Counted from the first letter of the stretch, positions 7,127 to 16,892 are shown. The stretch: 64,000 nucleotides of DNA from an uncultured Eubacteriales bacterium (GCA_900549405.1 URNZ01000003.1:16179-80178); one strand, 5' to 3'. Numbers and translations: made by a program. Notes: generated from the letters alone by a model not told the origin.

Positions 7127-7648
7127 ATGAATCAGTCCAATGTGAAAAAGCTGGCGGTGGCCGGGCTGCTGTGCGCCCTGGCCGTGGTGGGCAGCATATT
7201 CATCGTCTTCCCCGTCTTTGGCAGCAAGTGCGCCCCGGTGCAGCACATGGTCAACATCCTGTGCGCCGTGTTCCTGGGCCCTTGGTACGGGGTGGGTGTG
7301 GCCTTTGGGGCCAGCCTCATCCGCAACCTGCTGGGCGTGGGCAGCCTGATGGCCTTCCCGGGCAGCATGTGCGGGGCCCTGCTGTGCGGTCTGGTGTTCT
7401 GGAAGACCAAGAACCTGGCCGCCACGCTGGTGGGCGAGGTGTTCGGCACCGGCATCATCGGCGGTCTGGCCGCCTATCCCGTGGCTGTGCTGTTTATGAA
7501 CGTCGGCGCCGCCGCTGTGGCCTTCTATGCCTATATCATCCCCTTCCTCATCTCCACTGTGGCCGGTTCTATTCTGGCCGGTATCTTAGTGGCCGCCCTG
7601 AAGCGCACCGGCGCTTTGAAGACCATGGGCGCGGCCCTGGAGCAGTAA
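7127..7648 (+). CDS. thiW: ThiW-family ECF transporter S-component (thiamine/thiazole precursor)
   Basis: A 173-residue ThiW family membrane protein with about five hydrophobic segments and the motifs FPVFGSKCAPVQHMVN and GASLIRNLLGVGSLMAFPGSMCGA typical of ThiW. It is thought to capture the thiazole moiety of thiamine for the shared ECF energising module, which is not in the window. The frame is open from 6836, but ATG 7127 has AAAGGAG at the right distance, and the upstream part overlaps the riboswitch terminator. Control by thiamine pyrophosphate is indicated by the upstream riboswitch. Confidence 0.88.
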   Translation: MNQSNVKKLAVAGLLCALAVVGSIFIVFPVFGSKCAPVQHMVNILCAVFLGPWYGVGVAFGASLIRNLLGVGSLMAFPGSMCGALLCGLVFWKTKNLAATLVGEVFGTGIIGGLAAYPVAVLFMNVGAAAVAFYAYIIPFLISTVAGSILAGILVAALKRTGALKTMGAALEQ

Positions 7649-7665
7649 GACAAGATCATTATAAG

Positions 7666-7711
7666 AAAACTGCGGCGCAGCCCATCTGTAAAAGGGCTGC
7701 GCCGCAGTTTT
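7666..7711. terminator. Bidirectional terminator thiW / sensor kinase
   Basis: AAAACTGCGGCGCAGCCC pairs with GGGCTGCGCCGCAGTTTT around a 10-base loop; A and T tracts on both sides serve both convergent genes. Confidence 0.93.
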
Positions 7712-7725
7712 ATCTGATCGTTTTT

Positions 7726-8760
7726 TTAAGGCTTTGTGCCGGGGACGAAGTGCCGGGCGGGCAGCACGTCGGCCAGGGCCACCAGGGGAACGGACAGGCC
7801 GCCGTCCCGCTGCAAGCGCGGGGTGCGCACCGTCACCCGGGTGGGCATAGGTCCGGTGGGCAGGGCTAAAATCGCCGCCGGGACGCCAGCTTCGGAGGAA
7901 TTTACCATCAGGCTGCCCCCGTGGAGCCGGGCAATGATCCCGGCCAGGGGCATCCCCAATCCGGCCCCCGAGCCGGGGCGGGGGACGCCATAGTCGCTCT
8001 CACGCCCCAGCAGAGCGTCCAGCTGCTGGGGGGGTGGGGCCGACCCCGGGGCCACGGTGACCACGGCTCGGGTGCCCAGCCGCCGCAGGGACAGGGTCAA
8101 TGGCCCCCGGCCTGTCCACCGGGCTCCGTTGGCGATCAGCTCCAGCAGCACGTGCTCCAGCAGCCCTGAGTCCCCGGGGATGAGCAGGGAGGACAGGGCG
8201 CTGTGATAGGTCAGGACGACGCCCTCCGCCCCCAAAAGACCGGCGCAGCCGTCCACCACCTTGCGGCACAGGGCGGCCAGGTCCATGGCCGCGGGGTGAA
8301 AGTCCCGCGTCCCGGGCTGGCCCAGCTGGCGGAGCAGGTCCAGGTTGTCCGTCAGGCGGAAGAGCTGATAATAGCTCTTCCAGAACATCCCCTGAGAGGC
8401 CGGGGGGATATCCGCCGCCGCCAGCTGCATCTGGGCCAGATAGGTGCGCATCTGGCGCAGGGCCCCGTCCAGCTGGGGGTCGGTCAGCGCCGGTTGGGGC
8501 GCGGGGATCAGCACGGCCAGCCGCCCCCACTTCGTCTCGGTCAGCTGGACCCGCCAGGCCGCGCCGCCCAGGGTGACCAGACCGCCGCCCTCCCCGGAGA
8601 GGGCCAGCAGCTCCGGGGGTATCGGCTCCCCCGGCTCCAGCTGAGGCAGCCGCCGCCGGACCGCCCCGTTGATGGCCACGATCCGGTCCTGCCACAGCAG
8701 CAGCGCCGCCGCCGGGAATGCGTTCAAAAAGCTCTCGCGCAGCTCTTGCACGTCGGACAT
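7726..8760 (-). CDS. Sensor-histidine-kinase-like ATPase protein without visible phospho-acceptor His
   Basis: A 344-residue soluble protein. Residues 1-90 look like a small PAS-type sensor (LNAFPAAALLLWQDRIVAINGAV). A helical stretch (about 100-150) occupies the dimerisation position, and a GHKL ATPase domain follows, with an N-box-like ELIANGARW and a G2-like GSGAGLGMPLAGIIARLHGG. The helix where the phosphorylated histidine should be reads MFWKSYYQLFRLTDN and lacks His. A C-terminal extension of about 45 residues follows the ATPase. It may be a degenerate or allosteric kinase. No response regulator is adjacent. ATG 8760 is preceded by GGAGGAG. Confidence 0.75.
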   Translation of the reverse strand: MSDVQELRESFLNAFPAAALLLWQDRIVAINGAVRRRLPQLEPGEPIPPELLALSGEGGGLVTLGGAAWRVQLTETKWGRLAVLIPAPQPALTDPQLDGALRQMRTYLAQMQLAAADIPPASQGMFWKSYYQLFRLTDNLDLLRQLGQPGTRDFHPAAMDLAALCRKVVDGCAGLLGAEGVVLTYHSALSSLLIPGDSGLLEHVLLELIANGARWTGRGPLTLSLRRLGTRAVVTVAPGSAPPPQQLDALLGRESDYGVPRPGSGAGLGMPLAGIIARLHGGSLMVNSSEAGVPAAILALPTGPMPTRVTVRTPRLQRDGGLSVPLVALADVLPARHFVPGTKP

Positions 8761-8847
8761 GGTGACTCCTCCAAACCTGTGATCGGCTCATTTCTCTCTG
8801 GCTGCCTGTGTCGGTGGGCCGTCTTTGTGCAGTTTACGTTCACAGTG

Positions 8848-8876
8848 ATTATACCAAAGTTTACCACACCCGGCAA
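8848..8876 (-). promoter_or_regulatory. Sigma-A promoter of the sensor-kinase-like gene
   Basis: On the minus strand, TTGCCG (8871-8876), 17 bases, and a perfect TATAAT (8848-8853), about 90 bases before the start codon. Confidence 0.65.
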
Positions 8877-9030
8877 GAACAAAAGTGAAAAACCGTAAAT
8901 TTTGTCGAACAGCCGGTTTACTCCGCTTTTAAGCCCCCGGAGCCGCCGCCTTTTTAGTATAAGGCCGGGCTTACCCACGGTATGGCTAATTTTAATAAAA
9001 AATCTTTTGGATTTATAGGAAAAAAACCAC

Positions 9031-9059
9031 TACCAAAATTCTTGCAACGGGGGTATAAT
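9031..9059 (+). promoter_or_regulatory. Candidate gap promoter
   Basis: A perfect TATAAT at 9054-9059 with a weak -35 (about 9030-9036). The rest of the 370-base divergent region is AT-rich and shows no ORF; no clear operator was seen. Confidence 0.5.
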
Positions 9060-9109
9060 AGGGACAGTTCCAAGCAACAAGCATTCAAAATTCCAAAGCG
9101 TGAATATGA

Positions 9110-10141
<1,032 letters not shown>

Positions 10142-10151
10142 GAATGCATCC

Positions 10152-10188
10152 AAAATTCCCGGTCAGGTTTCTGACCGGGAATTTTTTT
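10152..10188 (+). terminator. Terminator after gap
   Basis: AATTCCCGGTCAG, loop GTTT, CTGACCGGGAATT and a run of T: strong intrinsic terminator. Confidence 0.95.
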
Positions 10189-10242
10189 GCGCTTTCTCAA
10201 AGAAAATCACAGAAGCTGTTACCTGAATTCTGGTGGAAAGAG

Positions 10243-10271
10243 TTGAATTTTCCAGTTTTGAATAGTACAAT
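10243..10271 (+). promoter_or_regulatory. Sigma-A promoter of the SLH surface protein
   Basis: TTGAAT (10243-10248), 17 bases, TACAAT (10266-10271). A direct repeat AGTTGAATT flanks it (about 10242 and 10280), possibly a regulator site. Confidence 0.7.
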
Positions 10272-10323
10272 AGAAAAAAGTTGAATTCTTGTGTGGATTC
10301 AGAACAGAGAGAGGGATGACGTT

Positions 10324-13146
10324 ATGAGAAAACGGATACTGAGCGTTTTGCTCTGCCTTGTCATGCTGACTGGGTTGTTTCCGGCAGCCGCCCTTGCGGC
10401 GGACGAAGAGGCAGAGGGCCCGGCGGCGCAGGTGGGCGGCCAGACCTATTCCAGCCTAAAGGCCGCGATCACCGCCGCAGGAGCGGGCGGCACCATCACC
10501 CTGCTGCGGGACTATCGGCAGCAGGGCGACGAGGATGCGGTCCTCCTTGATCTGACCGATAAAACGCTGGACTTAAACGGCTTTACCTATCACTTCGGGT
10601 ATGCCTGTCACTTTACCGGCAGCAACGGCACGATCAAAAACGGCGCGATGACCATAGACGACAACAGCAACGACACCTGGGCGCTAGCCGTCAACGGGCC
10701 CTATGCAGATCATTTTACCATCGATGGCGTCACGCTGAACAAGGGCATCCTGATCCAGCACGGGACGGACGTTCAGCTGAACGATCTGACGGTGACAACG
10801 CCGGAGCGTAATGATGCGGCGGCGGTCCAGATCAATGGCGGGTGCTCTGCCACCATCACCGGCGGCAGCTATACCGCCACCGGCTACGCCGCGTCCGCCG
10901 TACACAACAACGGCGGCACGCTGACCATCAACGGCGGTAAATTTTTCGCCAGCGGCTCTGACGCGAGGACCGTGTGGAACGGCCTGAAAAATGATACGGA
11001 CAACCGGGTCACGATAAGCACCACCACCATCAACGACGGGATCTTTACGAAGGAGAACGGGTGGCTGCTTTACAACTGGTCCAAACTGACCATCAATGGC
11101 GGCACGTTTATCGCTGAAAACAGCTTTTTGAACGATTACCTCAGCACTGCGGAGACGACCCTGAACGACGGATACTTCGGGAAGGTAAATTATTTCGGCA
11201 GCGGCGTTGGCCGCCTGGATATTTACGGCGGCTGTTATGAGATCGAGCCCTATCCGTCTAGGTCGGTCTCTGAGGATGCCCCCTATGGATACACGGTGAT
11301 CCTCAGCGACGTACCCGGCTATCCCTATCAGGTGGTGAAGAAGACCAACGATGTGTACGCCTGCGCCTACCCGGACAGCTTGCCCGATGTCCCGAAGGAC
11401 CATCCGATGTATTACGCTCCGACGACTTGCCAGGTGGATGTGCTGGAAGCGGCGGTGAGAGAGGCTGCGCAGGAGCTGGACGAGGAAACTATTTATGAAC
11501 TGAAAATGCGGGCATCGGAGTCTGGCGGCACAAAGTTTGACGTACTGCCGGGGTATATTTACCTGTATGTGGTCGCAGATATGCACTTTGTGCCGGGTGA
11601 CCTGGAGAAAGACCATCTCTCCATGGAACTGACCCCGGTATACAGCATCTGGGCATCTACGGAGTCTGACTATGGGTGCAATGATTTCGACGAGGACGAG
11701 AATGGCGACCCTTACAGATCCGACTGCTACAAGGTCCAGGCCGCCCAGGAATTGCAGATCGATAAGCCGGTAACGGTCCAGCTCAGGACTTTGCCGGACG
11801 ACTTTGTAAACGATCTGCTTGCCTCGGATGGCGTTTATGTCGAGCATCTGAAGGGCGAACAGAAGTATATCTATGACTGCAAGCTGATCGAGCTCAATAG
11901 CGAGCCGACTCCCACGGCGCTGTATGACGCGGCGGATGAAAATTCGGATGGTTCCGAAGCTGGAAACGGGTCTGCGTACAACTACCAATACTATCTGGAG
12001 TTTACCACCCAACACGGGTTCTCCCCCTTTGCGGTCACCACGGAGCTTCCTGTGGCGACCATCACCGGCCAGGACGGCGTGACCACCGGCTATGACAGCC
12101 TTCAGGCTGCGGCGGACGCGGCCAAGAGCGGCGACAAGATCGTCCTCCACAGCGGCGGGCAGCACGCGCTGCAATTTTCCGCCACCAAGGCGATCGAGAT
12201 CATCAACCAGACCGGCAGGGAAGTGACGGTCACGTTCAACGGCGAGGATAAGACCCTGGCGAATGAGAAGTCGGAGTCGTTCTCCTACACAAAGCCGGAG
12301 CCGACCCCGGAACCTACGCCCACCCCCAGCACCAGCCACGGCGGCGGTTCCAGCCGCGGCAGCAGCTACGCTGTTTCCACCCCCAAGGCGGACAACGGCA
12401 GCGTGAGCGTGAACAACGGCGCCTCTGCCAAGAAGGGCGACACCGTGACCATCACCGTGAAGCCTGACGCCGGTTACGAGATCGACAAGGTGACTGTGAC
12501 CGACAGCAAGGGTAACACGATCAACGTGACCGACAAGGGCGACGGCAAGTTCAGCTTTACCATGCCTGACAGCAAGGTGGACGTGAAGGCCACTTTCGTG
12601 AAGAGCGAAGTCAAGCCTGACCAGCCCACTAAAACCACCTTTGTGGATGTCCCTGTTAACAGCTGGTACGCCGATGCGGCGGACTTTGTGGCCCAGCGGG
12701 GCCTCATGTCCGGCGTAGGTGAGAATCTCTTCGGCGGCAATCAGAACACCACCCGCGCCATGCTCATGACCATCCTGGCCCGCATGGACGGCCAGGACGT
12801 GACCGGCGGCGCGACCTGGTACGAGAAGGCCATGAATTGGGCCAAGCAGACCGGCGTGTCCGACGGCACCATGCCCGAGGTCAACATCACCCGGGAGCAG
12901 CTGGCGACGATGCTCTATAGCTACGCCAAGCTGAAGGGCCTGGATACTACCCAGGGCGGCATGGCCGTGCGGGAGTTCAACGACTACGACAGCATTTCCA
13001 GCTGGGCGGGCCAGTCCATGACCTGGGCCGTGAACGCGGGCATCCTGTCCGGGCGGGGCAATAACACCCTGGCTCCCACCGCTGGTGCCACCCGTGCCGA
13101 GATGGCCGTGATGCTCCAGCAGTTTGTGAAGCTGACGGAGAAGTAA
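10324..13146 (+). CDS. Secreted surface protein with beta-helix-like repeats and C-terminal SLH domains
   Basis: A 940-residue wall-anchored protein. A signal peptide (residues 1-25, cleavage after ALA) precedes a region of short beta-strand repeats (about 35-330) with recurring LTINGG-type turns, as in right-handed beta-helices. A middle domain of unknown fold follows (about 350-650), then a Pro/Thr linker (near 658), a bacterial repeat domain (about 685-765, GYEIDKVTVTDSKG) and three SLH motifs (about 775-935, FVDVPVNSWYADA). SLH domains hold proteins on pyruvylated wall polymer. The start ATG 10324 has GAGAGGG upstream; the GTG at 10291 does not. Codon use of the N-terminal two thirds differs from the SLH part. 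The ligand or substrate is unknown. Confidence 0.85.
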   Translation: MRKRILSVLLCLVMLTGLFPAAALAADEEAEGPAAQVGGQTYSSLKAAITAAGAGGTITLLRDYRQQGDEDAVLLDLTDKTLDLNGFTYHFGYACHFTGSNGTIKNGAMTIDDNSNDTWALAVNGPYADHFTIDGVTLNKGILIQHGTDVQLNDLTVTTPERNDAAAVQINGGCSATITGGSYTATGYAASAVHNNGGTLTINGGKFFASGSDARTVWNGLKNDTDNRVTISTTTINDGIFTKENGWLLYNWSKLTINGGTFIAENSFLNDYLSTAETTLNDGYFGKVNYFGSGVGRLDIYGGCYEIEPYPSRSVSEDAPYGYTVILSDVPGYPYQVVKKTNDVYACAYPDSLPDVPKDHPMYYAPTTCQVDVLEAAVREAAQELDEETIYELKMRASESGGTKFDVLPGYIYLYVVADMHFVPGDLEKDHLSMELTPVYSIWASTESDYGCNDFDEDENGDPYRSDCYKVQAAQELQIDKPVTVQLRTLPDDFVNDLLASDGVYVEHLKGEQKYIYDCKLIELNSEPTPTALYDAADENSDGSEAGNGSAYNYQYYLEFTTQHGFSPFAVTTELPVATITGQDGVTTGYDSLQAAADAAKSGDKIVLHSGGQHALQFSATKAIEIINQTGREVTVTFNGEDKTLANEKSESFSYTKPEPTPEPTPTPSTSHGGGSSRGSSYAVSTPKADNGSVSVNNGASAKKGDTVTITVKPDAGYEIDKVTVTDSKGNTINVTDKGDGKFSFTMPDSKVDVKATFVKSEVKPDQPTKTTFVDVPVNSWYADAADFVAQRGLMSGVGENLFGGNQNTTRAMLMTILARMDGQDVTGGATWYEKAMNWAKQTGVSDGTMPEVNITREQLATMLYSYAKLKGLDTTQGGMAVREFNDYDSISSWAGQSMTWAVNAGILSGRGNNTLAPTAGATRAEMAVMLQQFVKLTEK

Positions 13147-13155
13147 GAAAACAGC

Positions 13156-13195
13156 AAAAACCCTCGGCGGCTCTTGGGCCGCCGAGGGTTTTGAA
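13156..13195. terminator. Bidirectional terminator
   Basis: AAAAACCCTCGGCGGC pairs with GCCGCCGAGGGTTTT around TCTTGG; serves the SLH gene and the convergent regulator. Confidence 0.93.
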
Positions 13196-13200
13196 CTTAT

Positions 13201-13881
13201 TTATGCTTCCTCCCCCTGGTCGGCGTTTTTCAGGCTGCGCAGGTGGAGATAGACGGTGTTTTTGGACACGCCCAGCTCCTGGGCGACTTTGGGCACGGCG
13301 TTTTTCATCTTGAAGATGCCCTGCTCGTGGACCAGACGGATGATCTCCTTGTTCCGGTTCACAGAGGAGATGCGGGGGTCGGCGAACACGGTGGCCTTGG
13401 CCTGGTCCAGGGCGGCGTGGATGAAGTGGTCCACGTTGTCGCTGAAGGTCTCGCTGCGCTGGGGCAGGGGGGAGGGAGACCCGGCGGGGAAGAAGCCGGA
13501 CAGGAAGGTGGCCATGGGGATGTCCGTGTGGAAGTTGATGCACAGCATGGCGATCATTCGTCCGTTGTCCCCCAGAATGGGAATGGTGGTGGACTTGAGC
13601 AGGGTGCCGTTTTGATAGTTGAAGTACACCTGGGGCTCGGGCTTCTGCTTTTGCTCCAGGTCCCGCAGCAGGTTCAGCCCAAAGTCGGTGATGGGGGCGC
13701 CGGGCTTGCGGTTGGAGTAGTGCCCGTTGATGATCTTTACCACGGAGTGACTCAGGTCCTCCAGGCTGTGGAGGACAAATTCATAGCCCTCCCCCAGGTA
13801 CAGCGCCAGACCGTCCATGGCCGCGGCGCAGGATTCCAGAATTTTTCGTTCGGTGGAGCTGAACGTAAGATGATCTGCCAC
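13201..13881 (-). CDS. YheO/DauR-like transcriptional regulator (PAS_6 plus HTH_22)
   Basis: A 226-residue protein. Residues about 10-120 match the YheO-type PAS-like sensor (LHSLEDLSHSVVKIINGHYSNRKPGAPITD). The C-terminus (about 165-220) is a helix-turn-helix of the HTH_22 kind (VAQELGVSKNTVYLHLRSLKN). Relatives such as DauR control amino-acid catabolism genes and bind small ligands. It is divergent from ridA, a gene often linked with amino-acid deamination, so control of ridA and of itself from the shared 316-base region is likely. That region holds three palindromes. The ligand cannot be read from the sequence. Confidence 0.85.
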   Translation of the reverse strand: MADHLTFSSTERKILESCAAAMDGLALYLGEGYEFVLHSLEDLSHSVVKIINGHYSNRKPGAPITDFGLNLLRDLEQKQKPEPQVYFNYQNGTLLKSTTIPILGDNGRMIAMLCINFHTDIPMATFLSGFFPAGSPSPLPQRSETFSDNVDHFIHAALDQAKATVFADPRISSVNRNKEIIRLVHEQGIFKMKNAVPKVAQELGVSKNTVYLHLRSLKNADQGEEA

Positions 13882-13920
13882 AAAGCATGACCCCTTTTAA
13901 GTGAAATAAATATGGTCTAG

Positions 13921-14052
13921 TTCATTTTCTAAAGTAAAATTGCTTCCGGTTCTTTCTGATGTTTGGATCAGAAACAGGATGAAAAAAGAAAATGAATAGA
14001 TTTGTAATTATTATAACAGAATATCCCGAAAAAAACAAGGGAGCCCCTTGTT
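13921..14052. promoter_or_regulatory. Cluster of inverted repeats between regulator and ridA
   Basis: TTCTGAT-N6-ATCAGAA at 13954-13973; a long-range pair TTCATTTTCT (13921-13930) with AGAAAATGAA (about 13987-13996) enclosing it; and an 8-base perfect repeat AACAAGGG/CCCTTGTT with a 3-base gap at 14034-14052. These are good candidates for binding sites of the divergent YheO-like regulator. The region is distinctly AT-rich. Confidence 0.5.
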
Positions 14053-14107
14053 AAAAAGTGATGAAGATTAGTTGGAACAGAAAATACAACGGATAAAGAA
14101 AAAACTA

Positions 14108-14136
14108 TTGACTAAAATTAACTATCTCATTATACT
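14108..14136 (+). promoter_or_regulatory. Sigma-A promoter of ridA
   Basis: TTGACT (14108-14113), 17 bases, TATACT (14131-14136): near-consensus, about 55 bases before the start codon. Confidence 0.85.
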
Positions 14137-14197
14137 AAGCGTGGCAGATAGCCGTCTCCCCTTTGGCGGAGGCGATGACAAATAGGAGGAACGTAAC

Positions 14198-14572
14198 ATG
14201 GAAAAAGTATACACCAAAAATGCGCCGGAGGCCATCGGCCCCTATTCCCAGGCCGTGAAGGCGGGCGGACTGCTGTTCACCTCCGGGCAGATCCCGCTGA
14301 TCCCCGAGACGGGGGAGCTGGCCCAAGGGGACATCGCCGCTCAGGCCGAGCAGTCCTGCAAGAACGTGGCCGCCATTCTGGAGGCGGCGGGCTGCAAGCT
14401 CACCGACGTGGTAAAGACCACCTGCTTTCTGGCGGACATGGCCGACTTCCCCCGCTTTAACGAGGTGTACGGCAAGTATTTCACCGAAAAGCCCGCCCGC
14501 TCCTGCGTGGCCGTGAAGACCCTGCCCAAGAACGTCCTGTGCGAGGTGGAGGCCATCGCAGAGGTCAAGTAA
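14198..14572 (+). CDS. ridA: RidA-family reactive enamine/imine deaminase
   Basis: A 124-residue RidA protein, typical length, trimeric in known relatives. It hydrolyses reactive 2-aminoacrylate-type enamines and imines made by PLP enzymes to keto acids and ammonia. It shows the family features [23 protein letters not shown] near the N-terminus and the C-terminal [12 protein letters not shown] with the carboxylate-binding arginine, followed by EVEAIAE. ATG 14198 follows AGGAGG (14184-14189). It has its own promoter and terminator. The divergent YheO/DauR-like gene is the likely regulator. Confidence 0.93.
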   Translation: MEKVYTKNAPEAIGPYSQAVKAGGLLFTSGQIPLIPETGELAQGDIAAQAEQSCKNVAAILEAAGCKLTDVVKTTCFLADMADFPRFNEVYGKYFTEKPARSCVAVKTLPKNVLCEVEAIAEVK

Positions 14573-14576
14573 GTGC

Positions 14577-14616
14577 GAAAAAACAGCCCTGTGCCGCGGC
14601 ACGGGGCTGTTTTTTG
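14577..14616 (+). terminator. Terminator after ridA
   Basis: CAGCCCTGTGCC (14584-14595) pairs with GGCACGGGGCTG, followed by TTTTTT; an A run on the other side lets it also serve the convergent DUF362 gene. Confidence 0.93.
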
Positions 14617-14625
14617 CGGTCGGGG

Positions 14626-15639
14626 TCACTCCTGGCCGTCCGGCGCAAAGGGCGTTACGTCCTGCACCGCCTGGGCGGGGAGGATGGGGGCGTCGTCGTG
14701 GTCGATGTCGATGAGGGTATAGCGGTCGTTGCCCATGCCCAGCTCCTTCATATAGGACAGCTGGCGCAGGCCGTGGCGGGTCTCCATCCGCTCCACCAGG
14801 TCGTGGCCGTCCTCCGGCTTCAGGGCGTAGATCAGGTCCACCGACGCCTGGTCGGCGGCCAGGATGTCCAGGGAGGCCACGATGCCGATGTTGGGGGTGA
14901 CCACGGGCATGGCCGCCGTGCCCTCGCAGTCGCAGGAGACGGACATGTTCCGCAGCACGTTGATATAGCAGATGTGCTGGCCAAAGTGGTCGAACACGGA
15001 CTTGGTGGACTCGGTCATCCGCTCCATCAGTTCCTCCTGGGCGATGCTCCACATGTTGGGGTCGCCGGGGACGGAGTGGATCATGCCCTTGCCCACCCGG
15101 CCGTCGGCGCAGCCGATGCCGATGTTCTTGTTGGAGCCGCCGAAGCCGCCCATGGTGTGGCCCTTGAAGTGGGTCAGGGCCAGGAAAGAGTCGTAGTCGG
15201 CCAGGTGGCTGCCCACGGACATCTCGTCAAACCACTTGCCCCCCTGGATGGGGAACATGGCGGTGCCCTCCTCATCCAGAATGTCCACGGGGCAGAAGGT
15301 CCAGCCGTTGACTTCCAGCGTCTTGCGGTGCTTTTCGGTGGTGTAGCGGTCCCCGTCGTAATAGGTGTTGGTCTCTACGATGGTGCCGCCGGGCAGCTCC
15401 TGCTCCATCAGGGCCTTCACCCAGGAGCGGGGGATGATGTTGGGGCCGTGCTGCTCGCCGGTGTGGACCTTTACGGCCACTTTTCCGGTGAGGGCGCCGC
15501 TGACACGGCGGAAGATGGAAACTAAGCCCTGGGCGGACAGGTCCCGGGTGAAATAGACCACGGACTTGTCCCCCGTGCGCTGGTCAAAGGGGATGTAGTG
15601 GTCGCCGTTGCTGCCGGGGACGGGAGAATTGTGTGCCAT
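14626..15639 (-). CDS. DUF362 domain protein
   Basis: A 337-residue DUF362 protein with GKVAVKVHTGEQ, the conserved THFKGHTMGGFGGSNKNIGIGCADG and GIVASLDILAADQASVDLI. DUF362 proteins are widespread in anaerobes and often carry ferredoxin-type [4Fe-4S] domains; here no CxxCxxC cluster motif is present, so it is the domain alone. The biochemical role is unknown. ATG 15639 is preceded by GGAGGT; the 11 residues open upstream have no ribosome site. It is followed on the minus strand by the shared ridA terminator. The diguanylate cyclase lies 44 bases upstream in the same direction and may be cotranscribed. Confidence 0.85.
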   Translation of the reverse strand: MAHNSPVPGSNGDHYIPFDQRTGDKSVVYFTRDLSAQGLVSIFRRVSGALTGKVAVKVHTGEQHGPNIIPRSWVKALMEQELPGGTIVETNTYYDGDRYTTEKHRKTLEVNGWTFCPVDILDEEGTAMFPIQGGKWFDEMSVGSHLADYDSFLALTHFKGHTMGGFGGSNKNIGIGCADGRVGKGMIHSVPGDPNMWSIAQEELMERMTESTKSVFDHFGQHICYINVLRNMSVSCDCEGTAAMPVVTPNIGIVASLDILAADQASVDLIYALKPEDGHDLVERMETRHGLRQLSYMKELGMGNDRYTLIDIDHDDAPILPAQAVQDVTPFAPDGQE

Positions 15640-15683
15640 AAAAAAGACCTCCGAACAGAAAATCAGGATCAATAAAACGTAAC

Positions 15684-16739
15684 TTACAGGGCGGGCGCGG
15701 TCTCGAAAAACACCACCGCGTCCCGGCCAGAGCGCTTGGCCTGATACAGCTTGTGGTCCGCCGCCCGGTACAGGTCGGACAGGTCCGCCGCCTGGCCCCG
15801 GTACTCCAGACCGCAGCTGAAGGTGAAATTGGTCTGCTTCTCCCGCTGGGAGAAGGACAGAAAGTCCTGCCGGACCTGCTCCAGCAGTTCCATGGCCCGC
15901 TGCTGGGAACAGTCGGAGAGGACCAGCATGAACTCCTCCCCGCCAAAGCGCACGGCGATGCCGTGGCCCGCCACACAGCGGGACAGGATGCGGGCGAACT
16001 CCACCAGCACCTGGTCCCCAAAGGCGTGGCCGTATTTGTCGTTGATCTGCTTGAACCAGTCCAGGTCCAGCAGGGCCAGATAGAAGGGCGCTTTCTCTTT
16101 CAGCAGGCCCTCCAGATAGCGGCCCAGATAGCGGCGGTTATACAGCTGGGTCAGGGAGTCGTGGTCGGCGGCGTGCTCTAACTGGGCGCTGAGCTGGGTG
16201 AGCCGGGCGGCCTGGCGCTCCTGCTGCACGTTCAGCAGCACGGTGATGGCAAACAGGCAGAAGGCCACGATGGTGAAGGTACACAGGGCGGAGCTGAAGG
16301 CGGCGTCCGCCGTCACCGGCTCCAGCTGGGCGGGGAAGAGATGGGCCATGGACATGACGAACAGGTCCCAGGCAAAGGCCAGGGTAGCCAGCAGTGCGGC
16401 CTGCTGGTGGGGGATGAAGATGGCCAGCCCCACGATGCCCAGGATCAGATAGGGCGTGGTGGGCGCGCCATAGATATAGTACAGGGCGGGGAACTCCACA
16501 AACACCAGCACGAACAGCAGGGCATAACAGGCCGGCTGGCACCGCCGGGTCACGCAGCCGAAGGCGCTGAGGGCGAACACGGCCAGCATACAGCAGAAGC
16601 AGAACAGAGTGGGCAGGGACAGGCCATGGATGGCTGCGTTGGCGAGCACGCCCGCCAGGTTGCCCGCGCAGCTGCCCAGGCATAGCACGTAAAACCGCCG
16701 CAGAGGGGCGGGGATAGACGGATCAAAAAAGAGATGCAC
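15684..16739 (-). CDS. Membrane-bound diguanylate cyclase (GGDEF)
   Basis: A 351-residue protein with about six membrane segments (roughly residues 12-175), a short helical linker and a C-terminal GGDEF domain (about 190-345) with DHDSLTQLYNRRYL and RFGGEEFMLV. The GGEEF signature is catalytically competent, so it should make cyclic di-GMP from two GTP. The usual RxxD inhibitory site before the motif is absent (VAGHGIAVRFGGEEF). The frame is open to 16862, but that ATG lies within a terminator hairpin. GTG 16739, with AAGGA upstream, is the most plausible start, though not certain. The sensor part is membrane-embedded and of unknown signal. Confidence 0.82.
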   Translation of the reverse strand: MHLFFDPSIPAPLRRFYVLCLGSCAGNLAGVLANAAIHGLSLPTLFCFCCMLAVFALSAFGCVTRRCQPACYALLFVLVFVEFPALYYIYGAPTTPYLILGIVGLAIFIPHQQAALLATLAFAWDLFVMSMAHLFPAQLEPVTADAAFSSALCTFTIVAFCLFAITVLLNVQQERQAARLTQLSAQLEHAADHDSLTQLYNRRYLGRYLEGLLKEKAPFYLALLDLDWFKQINDKYGHAFGDQVLVEFARILSRCVAGHGIAVRFGGEEFMLVLSDCSQQRAMELLEQVRQDFLSFSQREKQTNFTFSCGLEYRGQAADLSDLYRAADHKLYQAKRSGRDAVVFFETAPAL

Positions 16740-16833
16740 CGGGGGTGACAGTCCTTTCCAATGAAGATCAAGAAAACTGAAATTGTTTTCCTCGCAGAGA
16801 CAGTTTACCACAATCAGGGGAAAAAGCAAAGCA

Positions 16834-16862
16834 AAAAAGCGGGACCCGAGGCCGGGTCCCAC
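16834..16862 (-). terminator. Terminator between the 166-residue membrane protein and the cyclase
   Basis: GGGACCCG (16841-16848) pairs with CGGGTCCC (16853-16860); on the minus strand a run of T follows. It ends the membrane-protein transcript and excludes the upstream ATG of the cyclase frame. Confidence 0.88.
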
Positions 16863-16892
16863 TGGTGAAACTATGGAGGATATGGGTGTGTG

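Noticed and set aside
10684-12339. 551-codon minus-strand frame opposite the SLH surface protein
   Set aside because: Antisense shadow: composition rich in Ile/Val/Arg/Gly without domains, while the plus strand has signal peptide, repeats and SLH motifs.
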